DNA of 64,000 bases, taken from contig CALSLL010000001.1 in NCBI GenBank assembly GCA_943787185.1, positions 310,001-374,000 of the forward strand. Direction: 5' to 3'. Below are positions 9,068 to 17,476 of the stretch, in pieces; position 1 is the stretch's first letter, and each line of letters starts with the position of its first letter. Made by a program: the position numbers and the translations under genes. The DNA is from UBA10349 sp003485905. GTDB taxonomy: Bacteria > Pseudomonadota > Gammaproteobacteria > Arenicellales > Arenicellaceae. The notes beneath the pieces are model-generated. The model was not told the DNA's origin. It was given only the letters and a program-made list of their open reading frames with translations, and did no database searches.

Positions 9068-9980
9068 TCTTTATTCGATTTCTGCTTTCTATCAACTCCG
9101 CGGCAATCGCGACAGCAATTTCATGTGGCCCATTAGCCGCCAAATTAATACCAATGGGAGCTCGAATAGACTCGATTGCTACTGGGTTCAAGCCTAAATC
9201 CGCCAACTCAAGCTTACGTAGCTCATGAGTACGTTGACTACCCAAGGCACCCACATAAAAAGCACCACCATCGAGTGCCTGTTTAATAAGCTCAGACTCC
9301 CATTCATGATCGTGAAATACTGAACACAAACCGGTATATCTATCGTACTCAACACCCTCCAGTGGGCCAGGTTTAACTAGATTGCGGGTGGACGCTGCGG
9401 TCTCGATTTGACCAAGAGTCTCGGGTTCTGAACTACAGACCAACACATCGAACTCCAATAAATCACATAAACCAACTAGGGCCGGAACAATTGGACCGTT
9501 GCCAGCAACGACAATTTGCGTCGTCGGATGATAAGTGTGTAAATAGTCTGCATCTACAATCTGCTCCACCAACTGAGATGTTCTATCTTGGAGATTAAAA
9601 GCCATATAGGCAGGGCTTCGTATAGCCATTTTATCTAAAATCTGGGTGAAATCGTCATGTCCAAGACCAACCTCAAAGAACACGTCAATACTTGATCCGC
9701 ACGGTAGCCTAATATCCAAATAGGGCGAGTCCTCGCCAAACCGAATCAAATTATTTTCTTGTTTACCGATTGCTTCTAGCGCCAATTCAACAATAGCCGA
9801 CTCAGCGCAGCCACCACTGATACTTCCGACAGAATCACCTGCGCCGGAAACTGCAATTTGGCTACCTACTCGTCTCGGCGAACTGCCCAACGTCGCCACC
9901 AGGGTGACCAAAGCAACATCTTCTTCTTGCGATAGCCAATCCAAACATTGGTGAATTACAAACTCTTTGAACTTACCCAT
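9057..9980 (-). CDS. XdhC/CoxI-family molybdenum cofactor insertion protein
   Basis: This is a 307-residue protein with an N-terminal XdhC/CoxI domain (GSSPRRVG, GSISGGCAES, LPCGSSI) and a C-terminal Rossmann-like domain (VVAGNGPIVPAL; GALGSQRTHELR). XdhC proteins bind molybdenum cofactor and hand it, in sulfurated form, to xanthine-dehydrogenase-type enzymes. The gene is first in a two-gene unit with the MocA-like gene (11-bp overlap). Together with moaC across the convergent junction it forms a molybdenum-cofactor corner. Confidence 0.88.
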   Translation of the reverse strand: MGKFKEFVIHQCLDWLSQEEDVALVTLVATLGSSPRRVGSQIAVSGAGDSVGSISGGCAESAIVELALEAIGKQENNLIRFGEDSPYLDIRLPCGSSIDVFFEVGLGHDDFTQILDKMAIRSPAYMAFNLQDRTSQLVEQIVDADYLHTYHPTTQIVVAGNGPIVPALVGLCDLLEFDVLVCSSEPETLGQIETAASTRNLVKPGPLEGVEYDRYTGLCSVFHDHEWESELIKQALDGGAFYVGALGSQRTHELRKLELADLGLNPVAIESIRAPIGINLAANGPHEIAVAIAAELIESRNRIKNEY

Positions 9981-10069
9981 ATTATTTCAATAAAATTTCT
10001 AGATAGTTATTCTAAGATTATGATGTTTAAAAGATTGTTTGATTTCATTGAGTATAACTCGACAGAAAT

Positions 10070-12520
10070 TTGTTACGGATTACGGTGTTCGAGCGACATA
10101 TTAAAGCAATATTGCTATGCGCTGGTGAAGAATTTTCACTTGAACGGATCGTCACCCCCTCAGAATACTCTTTTAAAACCGCTAATATTTGCGCAGCAAC
10201 TATTGCCATCACATTATTTTCCAATATTCTGGCCGCGCAAGCCATTCTAGAAAGTGCTCGGATAATCGCCCTTGCCGAGTCCGAAAGCACTAGCGAAGCT
10301 GCGCTTAGCGATAAGACTGTCGAACCAAACCTGAATAAATCGTTAGCCAAACAGAACAATTATTACCAAGCGACTGCCGAATTAGAAAGTATCAGCGCAA
10401 TCGACTTTACAAGTACGAGTGCAAATACTTCAGCTGACCCCATGATGGATAACATCAGCTCGACAGCAGATCAAGATTCAACGGGTGATTTAAGTTTGGG
10501 AGCGATAAACCAAGCTGTTGCCGAAGCAGAAAGTATCAATGCCACGGAGTTTTCAGGGGCGGATAGCACAAATGCTTCCATGCTAGATAGCCTATGGCCG
10601 GAAGAAGACACCGCGCCCGAAGCTTATATCGATGAACTAATTGATCCTTATATTTCAGAAGATGCCGACATAGAAGCATTTCTAGCCGCACAAGAAAGCC
10701 AAAAGTTAGGATACCGAAACCTAGCTGTAGAGACGTCTGGCCTAGTGAATTCAAACTCTGGCAGCAATTCAACTGAAACCGAATATGGTATCGATGCCAA
10801 TTACCAGCGTCAAACTGCCAATCTTGGTACCTTTGAAATTCAGGCATCCGGCTACAGCTATGAAAATGAACAATCCCCAGAAGACACAAATTCGGGTGGA
10901 TCTGCCGTTGTCCATCAACGCGACTTTGCACTCTCCGGCAACTTTATGATGGATAATTCAGTAGGAGTCCATCGAATATTGACAGACCACAATATCAACA
11001 ATTCACGAAACAGGACCAGTGCTCCACTTATTCTGGGAATAACCACCCGTGCTTCCCGACAAAACCAATCGTTCCAATTTTCTGCGGGCCGCTTAGGAGA
11101 ACAGGTCGGCAACCTTGGCCGATCATTTGAAAAAACTGAAGGATCCGTAGCCCATGCTCAATATTCCAGCCGCTTTCTTAGCCTGTGGGAAAGCACGCTC
11201 GAATTGTCATCCACATTCGACAGTCTGATCGAGCGCGAAAATGGTACGGCTATACAAGGATCTTTAAGATACGGCAACCGAGACACGGATTTCCAGTTCA
11301 TAGTTAACAGTGTGGTGGATGAAGACGGTGAGTATAGCTTGTCAGCTGGCGGCAAAAATCAAAATGGCCGCTCCAGTCATGATTATGGACTATACTACTA
11401 TGGAGAAGACCTTATGTGGCTCTCCTCCGCCCTGCCTGAAAATCGATCTGGGCTATATTACAATATCCGCTACGACGGAGGATGGTTTAAAACTAACGGA
11501 AACATTGAGGTTAGCCGAACTTTAGCGGAACGCGACGGCTTGACTGGTAACGTGGACAGGCTCAACGGAAGTTTTGGTCTGCACTATAGGCGCAACTTAA
11601 GAGATTCGGTGAGTCTCAATTCCTTCTATAGCCAAACTCACTTAAACGAGTTGGCAACCGAAGCAGATGTGTCGCGAAACTATTTGCTAAACGTATCGCT
11701 AAATCGTCAACACGATTCGCAGAAATCCAGCCATTTATCGATGAACTACTCCGTAGATGGCGCTAGCGATCTGTATCGAGGAGACAGTAATAAGGCATTA
11801 AACTATGAATTTAACTGGGCTACTGATTATGGGGTGCGAACTGGATTTGAGCTCGGCTACACACAGGAAAAAACCGATACAGATAAATTATCGGGCCCGG
11901 TATTAGGTATGAGCCTGGACTATCTATTTAGTAACAACCTTGTAGTTAGTGGCTATGCGCGGTATCTCGGAACATCTCGGGCCAACGGCAATTCGCGCGA
12001 CGATTGGCAGGCAAGCATCAACGCTAATATGCCAATCGCCCGAAGCTGGAGTGCCAATTTAAACGTCAATTATGGTCAATCGGTGACCGCGGCTTTTGAA
12101 CCCGAACAAGGCGTAGTCAAAGCCTCTCAGAACACCCATACGGTCCTCTTTTCTATTCGCTACGAAAAAGGCGGGGGTCAGAGCTTGCAACCAATTGGGG
12201 CTAATCGAGGCCTAAATGGTAGCGGTAGCATTAAAGGCTTGATCTACTTTGATGAAAATCGAGATGGCATAAGACAAGCGTCGGAACAGAGGGCTGACGG
12301 AGTTGAAGTCTATTTAGACGGAAAACACCTGGCAATAACCAACCCCCTAGGCGAATTCAACTTTCCATCGGTTTACACCGGTGAGCACACAATTTTTGTT
12401 GCCGAAGACACCTTACCGTTGCCATTGACCTTAGATGGTGAACAAGACTATCCAGTGTTAGTAAAATTGCGAGACCAAGCAATCATTGAAATCCCAACAC
12501 ACGAAATTGATGATTTCTAA
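10070..12520 (+). CDS. Predicted outer-membrane beta-barrel of usher size with C-terminal SdrD-B-like domain
   Basis: I do not recognise a named family across the whole 816-residue protein. A signal-like hydrophobic stretch (ANICAATIAITLFSNILAAQA, about residues 38-58) is followed by an acidic, Ser/Ala-rich region to about residue 230. A long run of alternating hydrophobic and polar strands rich in Tyr, Asn and Gly follows, typical of an outer-membrane barrel. From about residue 720 comes a domain with GSIKGLIYFDENRDGIRQ and a strand ending in GEFNFPSVYTGEHTI, as in SdrD-B or carboxypeptidase-regulatory-like Ig folds. Its size and its place before subunit and chaperone genes suggest an usher-like export channel (inference). 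The start is uncertain: TTG at 10070 or GTG at 10085; no good ribosome binding site. Confidence 0.7.
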   Translation: MLRITVFERHIKAILLCAGEEFSLERIVTPSEYSFKTANICAATIAITLFSNILAAQAILESARIIALAESESTSEAALSDKTVEPNLNKSLAKQNNYYQATAELESISAIDFTSTSANTSADPMMDNISSTADQDSTGDLSLGAINQAVAEAESINATEFSGADSTNASMLDSLWPEEDTAPEAYIDELIDPYISEDADIEAFLAAQESQKLGYRNLAVETSGLVNSNSGSNSTETEYGIDANYQRQTANLGTFEIQASGYSYENEQSPEDTNSGGSAVVHQRDFALSGNFMMDNSVGVHRILTDHNINNSRNRTSAPLILGITTRASRQNQSFQFSAGRLGEQVGNLGRSFEKTEGSVAHAQYSSRFLSLWESTLELSSTFDSLIERENGTAIQGSLRYGNRDTDFQFIVNSVVDEDGEYSLSAGGKNQNGRSSHDYGLYYYGEDLMWLSSALPENRSGLYYNIRYDGGWFKTNGNIEVSRTLAERDGLTGNVDRLNGSFGLHYRRNLRDSVSLNSFYSQTHLNELATEADVSRNYLLNVSLNRQHDSQKSSHLSMNYSVDGASDLYRGDSNKALNYEFNWATDYGVRTGFELGYTQEKTDTDKLSGPVLGMSLDYLFSNNLVVSGYARYLGTSRANGNSRDDWQASINANMPIARSWSANLNVNYGQSVTAAFEPEQGVVKASQNTHTVLFSIRYEKGGGQSLQPIGANRGLNGSGSIKGLIYFDENRDGIRQASEQRADGVEVYLDGKHLAITNPLGEFNFPSVYTGEHTIFVAEDTLPLPLTLDGEQDYPVLVKLRDQAIIEIPTHEIDDF

Positions 12521-13053
12521 GTTAGATAAGGTTTAAAACCTTGCGCATCGAAGCTGTTAATGGCGATACCCCACTAACAAGCTAACAAAAAAGACTAGTT
12601 CTGACATTACTTGTCACAGTACGTGACTAATAATGCCAACAATACATATTAAACAACGACTTAAAAGGTAAATAGAAACTAAAACTTGAAAATATTTTGA
12701 AAGCTATGTTAATCTTCACTATATCTTGAATCTGGTATAGCAACAAAAACCGATTCAGAACTGATTTCAAAAAAGTAAAACGAAAAAGAAATCGGCTAGC
12801 ATATAGATTGAATTAGCTTCTAGTTCTTAAGTAGCTAAGAAATAGAAATAACAGCTGGCAGAACTGTTCGAAGAATAACTTAGAATAGTTTATTAAAAAG
12901 TAAATAATTATAAATATAAAATTGTCGTGTAGTTAAGATACGTAAATGAGCAGATCAGAAACAGTTCGTTCGAACAGCTTGGTGAAGCCAGATTCCAGCA
13001 TCAAACAAGATGCCTTGCATTGCTGTCGCGTTTTCAGGCTTAACCTTCGCAAG
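12521..13053 (+). other. AT-rich intergenic region between barrel gene and first subunit gene
   Basis: About 530 bp without a convincing gene. It contains a 31-bp imperfect palindrome at 12605-12635 (listed separately) and is otherwise AT-rich. No clear terminator with a T-run was found. An upstream in-frame ATG at 12946 could extend the next gene, but that would bury its signal peptide. Confidence 0.5.
12605..12635. promoter_or_regulatory. 31-bp imperfect palindrome, possible operator or RNA hairpin
   Basis: The arms are CATTACTTGTCAC and GTGACTAATAATG, separated by 5 bp. The left arm matches the reverse complement of the right at 11 of 13 positions, and the inner five pairs are perfect. 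No T-run follows on either strand, so it is unlikely to be an intrinsic terminator. It lies 85 bp after the barrel gene and about 420 bp before the first subunit gene. Confidence 0.4.
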
Positions 13054-13692
13054 ATGATTTGTGATTTTAAGTTAGTAGCACTTACCGCAGTAACAGTCGG
13101 GCTATCAGGGAATGTCTTAGGGGAAGGCACAGTCTCTGTTGGCGCAACTCCTGCCGCCGCGGCACGAGTTAAATTAGAAGTAGTTATCCCAAAATTAGTC
13201 GCACTACAGGTTGGTTCAAGCACAGATACCGTTGACACTTTAACGTGGAAGAGCACCATTGAAATCGGTGGCAACGAAATCACGCTGACAAACCAGGAGT
13301 GGGATGGCATAACAGACCCAGAAACCACAACTCCTCTACCGGATGGCGTAGCGAGCAGCCCCGATATATCGATAATTGGCGGGACAAGGTGGCGCGCTCA
13401 AATTAACGTATATGCACTAGGTGGCGCCGTAACCATTACAAGTGCAGCATCAAATGGCGACTTTCTCCAATCATCCGCTGGAGACCAGATTGCATTAAAT
13501 AGTATTGGTGTTGCTAGTGCCGGCGCGGTGTCGCACCCAAGCTCACTAAACGGTGGCTCAACTACGATATCGCAAAATGGCAATGGAATAGTCAACAAGA
13601 GCGGCAGTTGGACCTACAATCTGACTACAAGCAGCACACTGGCAGCTGGAACATACGAAAGTACCATTACGTATACCGCAACGATTCTGTAG
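13054..13692 (+). CDS. Secreted fimbrial-subunit-like protein 1
   Basis: This is a 212-residue protein from the ATG at 13054. It has a signal peptide (ALTAVTVGLSGNVLGEG) and then a mature domain with the strand VKLEVVIPKLVALQVGSSTDTVDTLTW. It ends in AAGTYESTITYTATIL. The same N-terminal strand and C-terminal ending recur in the subunit genes starting at 14410, 15287 and 16734, so these are paralogues. The pattern of an alternating N-terminal strand and a conserved C-terminal strand is what donor-strand-exchange pilins show, but I cannot name the family. The start was chosen because it places a normal signal peptide first; the ribosome binding site is poor. Confidence 0.72.
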   Translation: MICDFKLVALTAVTVGLSGNVLGEGTVSVGATPAAAARVKLEVVIPKLVALQVGSSTDTVDTLTWKSTIEIGGNEITLTNQEWDGITDPETTTPLPDGVASSPDISIIGGTRWRAQINVYALGGAVTITSAASNGDFLQSSAGDQIALNSIGVASAGAVSHPSSLNGGSTTISQNGNGIVNKSGSWTYNLTTSSTLAAGTYESTITYTATIL

Positions 13693-14409
13693 GATATAAA
13701 TACCTATAAAACCTATTAAGGCCTAGATTTTTATCTTGAGCTCCTTCCCCCTAGAGCTATGAATCCATTGGTAAGCTTCTGGTAAATCATATTCTTTCTC
13801 TGAACCGAGAGGCTTCCCTGCTCGGACTCAATCGAAATTTTACTTGGTACGACCAACGGATCACCAACGTAGCCAAGTTCACCGCTCAATCCAAGACTGC
13901 TATACATTATAGTAGGCTTTTTATTCGTTCGGATAATATAGACACATTCCCGCAGTGGCTGCGGCTTGCCAGTGGTCGCGAATAATCGGATAAAGAAATA
14001 CTCAATTGTTCTGTTCGTATGATTGATGGGCAATAAGCTTATGGACTTTCAATTTGCTAAAACCTCCTCCGGCCATAGACAGGATAAGTACCCTCGTTTA
14101 TCACAGTCGTGAAAATACTACGATCGATTAGTCGTTTATCCACTCGAAACGGAAGCTGTTACTAAAATTTCAACCCCTATTTATATCAATGAGTTAGAGG
14201 CATTACTTAATGTAGGCACAACACTTAGTGCCCATTCACTGACAAATTTTGGCAGGTTTCTCGACAATAAATGTCATATATACGTTATTTTTCAATGGTT
14301 TATAAGATTACTTGATAATTTACTTGAGAAGAGCTCTCTCGATTCGTATAGTTCCTCCGTTCAAAGATTTTAACCTTTTTATTAACTTTTAATGTGTAGG
14401 ACAATAATT
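13693..14409 (+). other. Long intergenic region before subunit gene 2
   Basis: About 717 bp without a supported gene. A minus-strand frame of 100 codons (13731-14033) is open, but it resembles nothing I know and lacks a clear ribosome binding site. The region just upstream of 14410 carries AGGA at 14398-14401, 8 bp before the ATG, as ribosome binding site. The remainder may be a long leader or promoter region for the subunit gene. Confidence 0.45.
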
Positions 14410-14994
14410 ATGAAAATTTCAAAACTTGCTTGCGCGGCTAGCGCGACTGCCATTCTTTTAGCACCTTCTCTTGGTTTTACTGAAGGGCGCGTTTCAGTTG
14501 GCGCCAACCCTTCGGCCGCTGCCAAGATCGACCTCGAAGTCGTAGTACCTAGAGTAATTGCTTTAAAAATAGGTTCTGGTGGTTCTACGATAGATAAAGT
14601 CACCTTCAGTGGCCTAGATATAAATGTTGGCGGTGCAGCACTTTCCGGTGATAACAACCTTTGGGATGGAACTACTGACCCAGAACTGGAAGCAGAAGAT
14701 GGTGATTCGACCGTAGCGGTGAAAATCTTTTCAAACGCTGGCGACATATCTCTTGCTCGGTCAGGAGCGGATCTTACAGATGCCGTATCTAGCGAAACTA
14801 TTCCGTTATCTGATATTTCTGTAGTAGCAACTAATAGTGATATAGAGGAACCCGGTGCTACTTCGTCTACCGCTTCCGCGACTAACGGTGTTGTGAACCT
14901 AACAGATACTTGGACTTACACCTTTACTGCAACTTCTATGTACGCAGCTGGCACGTATGAAACTCAGTTGACGTACACAGCTACAGTACTATAA
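14410..14994 (+). CDS. Secreted fimbrial-subunit-like protein 2
   Basis: This is a 194-residue protein from the ATG at 14410, with AGGA 8 bp upstream. The signal peptide is KLACAASATAILLAPSLGFTEG. The mature part begins RVSVGANPSAAAKIDLEVVVPRVIALKIGSG, close to subunit 1 (TVSVGATPAAAARVKLEVVIPKLVALQVGSS). The C-terminal ending AAGTYETQLTYTATVL also matches. Acidic composition and absence of Cys in the mature chain fit an extracellular protein. A strong intrinsic terminator follows at 15059-15090, so this gene is probably a separate transcript, perhaps the most highly expressed subunit (inference). Confidence 0.75.
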   Translation: MKISKLACAASATAILLAPSLGFTEGRVSVGANPSAAAKIDLEVVVPRVIALKIGSGGSTIDKVTFSGLDINVGGAALSGDNNLWDGTTDPELEAEDGDSTVAVKIFSNAGDISLARSGADLTDAVSSETIPLSDISVVATNSDIEEPGATSSTASATNGVVNLTDTWTYTFTATSMYAAGTYETQLTYTATVL

Positions 14995-15058
14995 GAACGT
15001 CATAAAAACGTTTTTAGCTCTAATAATAATAATAAAATTAGCTGTTGTACTTTATAAA

Positions 15059-15090
15059 CCGCAAGAAGCACTGCTTCTTGCGGTTTTTTT
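15059..15090 (+). terminator. Intrinsic terminator after subunit gene 2
   Basis: A perfect stem CCGCAAGAAGCA / TGCTTCTTGCGG is followed directly by seven T residues on the plus strand, 65 bp after the stop codon at 14994. Confidence 0.9.
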
Positions 15091-15286
15091 ATGCAACAAC
15101 CACTAAATATGGTATAAATATACAGACAGACTCTACGATAAAATCATACTTTTATTTTGCAATCCGCAGTTGTTACTTTGGCATTTGAAAGAACAATCGG
15201 CTTTTTTGGAATGCGACAATCATGATTAGATTGACCACCAAACTAAATTCACCCCTTCAATCAACCCGCGGAGCGACGCGAACTAT

Positions 15287-15865
15287 TTGCTTGGCCTGCA
15301 AATTGGTGATAATTCCAATAGCAATACGCCAAACCGAGTAACATTTGAAGTCCCTGGAGCCCCGCTGGCAGATAACACGAATACCTCTGTAGATAGCACA
15401 AATAATATAACCGGTGGAAGCGGCTCTTTTACCGTTAGATTTGAACTTGACAGTTTGGCGCCCCCTGAAGGTACAGCCAGACTTATCGCCAATTCAGGGC
15501 AAGCCATCAGCTGCACAACAACAACCTGCGGTTCAACCAGCATTAGCGCATCAACCATCTCATGGCAGCCTCGCGATAATGACAATATGGAACTGGCCAG
15601 CAGTTTTAGCGGTGGTTCCGGGCAGCTTGTACACGAACAAACAGTTACTGACTCCAGTGATGTTGACGGTGACGGAATGGGAGTAGGCGGTGGCAATGGA
15701 ATGGGAATGGGAATGGGAAACGGAATGGGGAATATGATGGGCGGTAACAATAACCCAACCGGTATCCGGCGCCGAGATTACGTTCGATTTACCTACAGCA
15801 ATCAACAGCTTTTACCGGCTGGAACTTATCGCGGGCGCGTTCAATTTACCGCAACCTTCCCTTAA
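15287..15865 (+). CDS. Subunit-like protein 3, N-terminally truncated, with Gly/Met-rich insert
   Basis: The frame encodes about 192 residues from a TTG at 15287 and is open back to a TAG at 15227-15229. The first residues, LGLQIGDNSNSNTPNRVTFEV, align with the paralogues only from their strand ALKIGSG onward. The signal peptide and about 35 preceding residues are therefore missing, and none is visible in the other two frames. The C-terminal ending PAGTYRGRVQFTATFP is intact. A Gly/Met/Asn-rich run at about residues 130-155 has repeats such as GMGMGMGNGMGNMMGG. Without a signal peptide it may not be exported, so it may be a 5'-deleted gene. It sits 26 bp before the chaperone. Confidence 0.55.
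   Translation: MLGLQIGDNSNSNTPNRVTFEVPGAPLADNTNTSVDSTNNITGGSGSFTVRFELDSLAPPEGTARLIANSGQAISCTTTTCGSTSISASTISWQPRDNDNMELASSFSGGSGQLVHEQTVTDSSDVDGDGMGVGGGNGMGMGMGNGMGNMMGGNNNPTGIRRRDYVRFTYSNQQLLPAGTYRGRVQFTATFP
15675..15745 (+). repeat. Simple Gly-Met codon repeat inside subunit 3
   Basis: Degenerate tandem copies of GGAATG / GGGAATG encode Gly-Met steps. This low-complexity insert is not present in the three paralogues. Confidence 0.7.
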
Positions 15866-15891
15866 TTTTTCTGTAATAGAAGGCAAATAAT

Positions 15892-16737
15892 ATGAAGCAC
15901 GGGCCAAGTAATATTTCATCAGTGATTTTAGCGCTATCAATATTCGCCATCGGACCCTCAAGTTTCGCTCAAGAGGAGCAATCGGCGGCACCAACTCCCG
16001 GCTCATTCTCAGCCGCGGCTTCACCACCTAGGTTTCAATTACAGGCCCAGGCAGGATCGCGCGTTACTGAAGTTCTGCAAATTCACAATATGAATGTCAA
16101 TCCGGAGCAATATGATATCCGTACCGGCGATTGGCTTATTAATGAAAATGGCGAAGTATCTTTCATGGATGAGCTGGTAGAAGATAGTTGTCGGCCATGG
16201 GTAAAGCTTGAGCGCCGAAAAATCACCGTAGCGGGTAATAGCAATCGCAAATTTCGTTTTCAAATATCACCCCCAGAAGGAACTACGGCACGAGAGTGCC
16301 GTTTTGCACTTTATGTTCGAGGCGCTAACGGCGGGGTAGTGACGGATATTGCGCCCGGCTTAAGTATGCCGGTGAGCGGACGACTCGCGGTAATTATCTA
16401 TTTAAGTGTTGGCGATGCCAAACCCGAGCTCAGTGTTGTAGAACTAACTAAAGGCGACGGACCGCAGGGTGTTCTACCACTGTTAATTGTCAGTAATTCA
16501 GGCAAGGCACACGGCCGGCTGGCTGGCCTGTTAAGAGCCCGCGATGTTGATGGTACTAGCTACGATGTCTCGGTAAGTGACAGCCCAATTTTGCCGGGTC
16601 AAACCCGTGCAATCCCGCTCGCTTTAAGTGAGCCGGGTGAAAATTCTATTGCTGAACCAAGTTATCCAATCATGTTAGATGGTTCAGTACTTTGGGACGG
16701 TGGACAGTACAAAGTCGAGCGTGTAACCATTCAGTGA
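15892..16737 (+). CDS. PapD-like periplasmic chaperone
   Basis: This is a 281-residue protein with a signal peptide (ILALSIFAIGPSSFAQEE). Two Ig-like domains follow, of which the first has PPRFQLQAQAGSRVTEVLQIHNMN and the basic strand-edge segment VKLERRKITVAGNSNRKFRFQI. That pattern is like fimbrial chaperones (COG3121 type), which hold subunits by donor-strand complementation in the periplasm. It is longer than the usual 230-250 residues. AAGG lies about 8 bp before the ATG. The next gene starts inside its stop codon (GTGA), so chaperone and subunit 4 are translationally coupled. That supports a chaperone/subunit relation. Confidence 0.75.
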   Translation: MKHGPSNISSVILALSIFAIGPSSFAQEEQSAAPTPGSFSAAASPPRFQLQAQAGSRVTEVLQIHNMNVNPEQYDIRTGDWLINENGEVSFMDELVEDSCRPWVKLERRKITVAGNSNRKFRFQISPPEGTTARECRFALYVRGANGGVVTDIAPGLSMPVSGRLAVIIYLSVGDAKPELSVVELTKGDGPQGVLPLLIVSNSGKAHGRLAGLLRARDVDGTSYDVSVSDSPILPGQTRAIPLALSEPGENSIAEPSYPIMLDGSVLWDGGQYKVERVTIQ

Positions 16738-17342
16738 GCCCGAGAGCCTTATTCCTGAGTATCATACTAGGTAGCATGGCACTACAACCGGCTGCCCCTA
16801 GTTTGGATCGAGATCGCGGAAACGCACCGTATCAGGTTGATGTTGAGCTGGAATTCGAAATCCAAGTACCGAATATTATCTTTTTCCAAATCGGCTCCGA
16901 GAACGATACCGTTGACACTGTTACATTTGATCTAAGTGGCGTATTACCGGAACAAGAGAACGTGGAATTGGAAGGAGATAATGAATTCATACCGACAGCA
17001 ACCGTTAATGCGGCAGAGAATGGGACGATCCCAATAAGATTGCGCGCAAATGTAGGTCAGGTCTCGATTACTGCAACGGTCAGTGGTGGCGGTAATGGCC
17101 TGGTAAACGAGAACAGCCAATTTCTAAGTTTCGAACTTATCACCACTCTATCTTCTGACCCAGCATTTCCCCCACCTATGTTAACTAATCAGGGGGGAAA
17201 TACGGTAGTAATTAGTGGGAATTCATATGCCGGACTGGTGACCGATAGAGCAGTAAATTGGACCTATCAATACTCTAACCCTGAGCTACCTGCGGCTGGC
17301 ACCTACATCGGTACCGTGACTTATACTGCAAGCATATTTTAG
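16734..17342 (+). CDS. Secreted fimbrial-subunit-like protein 4
   Basis: From the GTG at 16734 the protein has 202 residues and begins with a clean signal peptide (SPRALFLSIILGSMALQPAAP). The frame is open further upstream, but the GTG overlaps the chaperone stop as GTGA and gives the signal peptide, so I choose it. The mature region has VELEFEIQVPNIIFFQIGSENDTVDTVTF and ends PAAGTYIGTVTYTASIF, matching subunits 1 and 2. It may be a tip or anchor subunit coupled to its chaperone (inference). Confidence 0.7.
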   Translation: MSPRALFLSIILGSMALQPAAPSLDRDRGNAPYQVDVELEFEIQVPNIIFFQIGSENDTVDTVTFDLSGVLPEQENVELEGDNEFIPTATVNAAENGTIPIRLRANVGQVSITATVSGGGNGLVNENSQFLSFELITTLSSDPAFPPPMLTNQGGNTVVISGNSYAGLVTDRAVNWTYQYSNPELPAAGTYIGTVTYTASIF

Positions 17343-17476
17343 ACAGGTATTTTTTAGACAGGAATTGCACTGCACTCTTGCCGTAGTAAAACGACAAAGA
17401 TAATTTTACTTGTAATTCGCAGCAGCCGTCTTTAAGGTTCCCCGCAATTCTAATTGCACCCCTCAAAGTAAATAGC

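Noticed and set aside
9948..10250. Plus-strand open frame of 100 codons before the barrel gene
   Set aside because: It overlaps the xdhC-like start and the barrel gene in another frame and shows no domain or signal peptide.
13731..14033. Minus-strand open frame of 100 codons in the subunit locus
   Set aside because: No recognisable domain, no clear ribosome binding site, and composition like the surrounding intergenic DNA. Kept only as a possibility in the gap entry.
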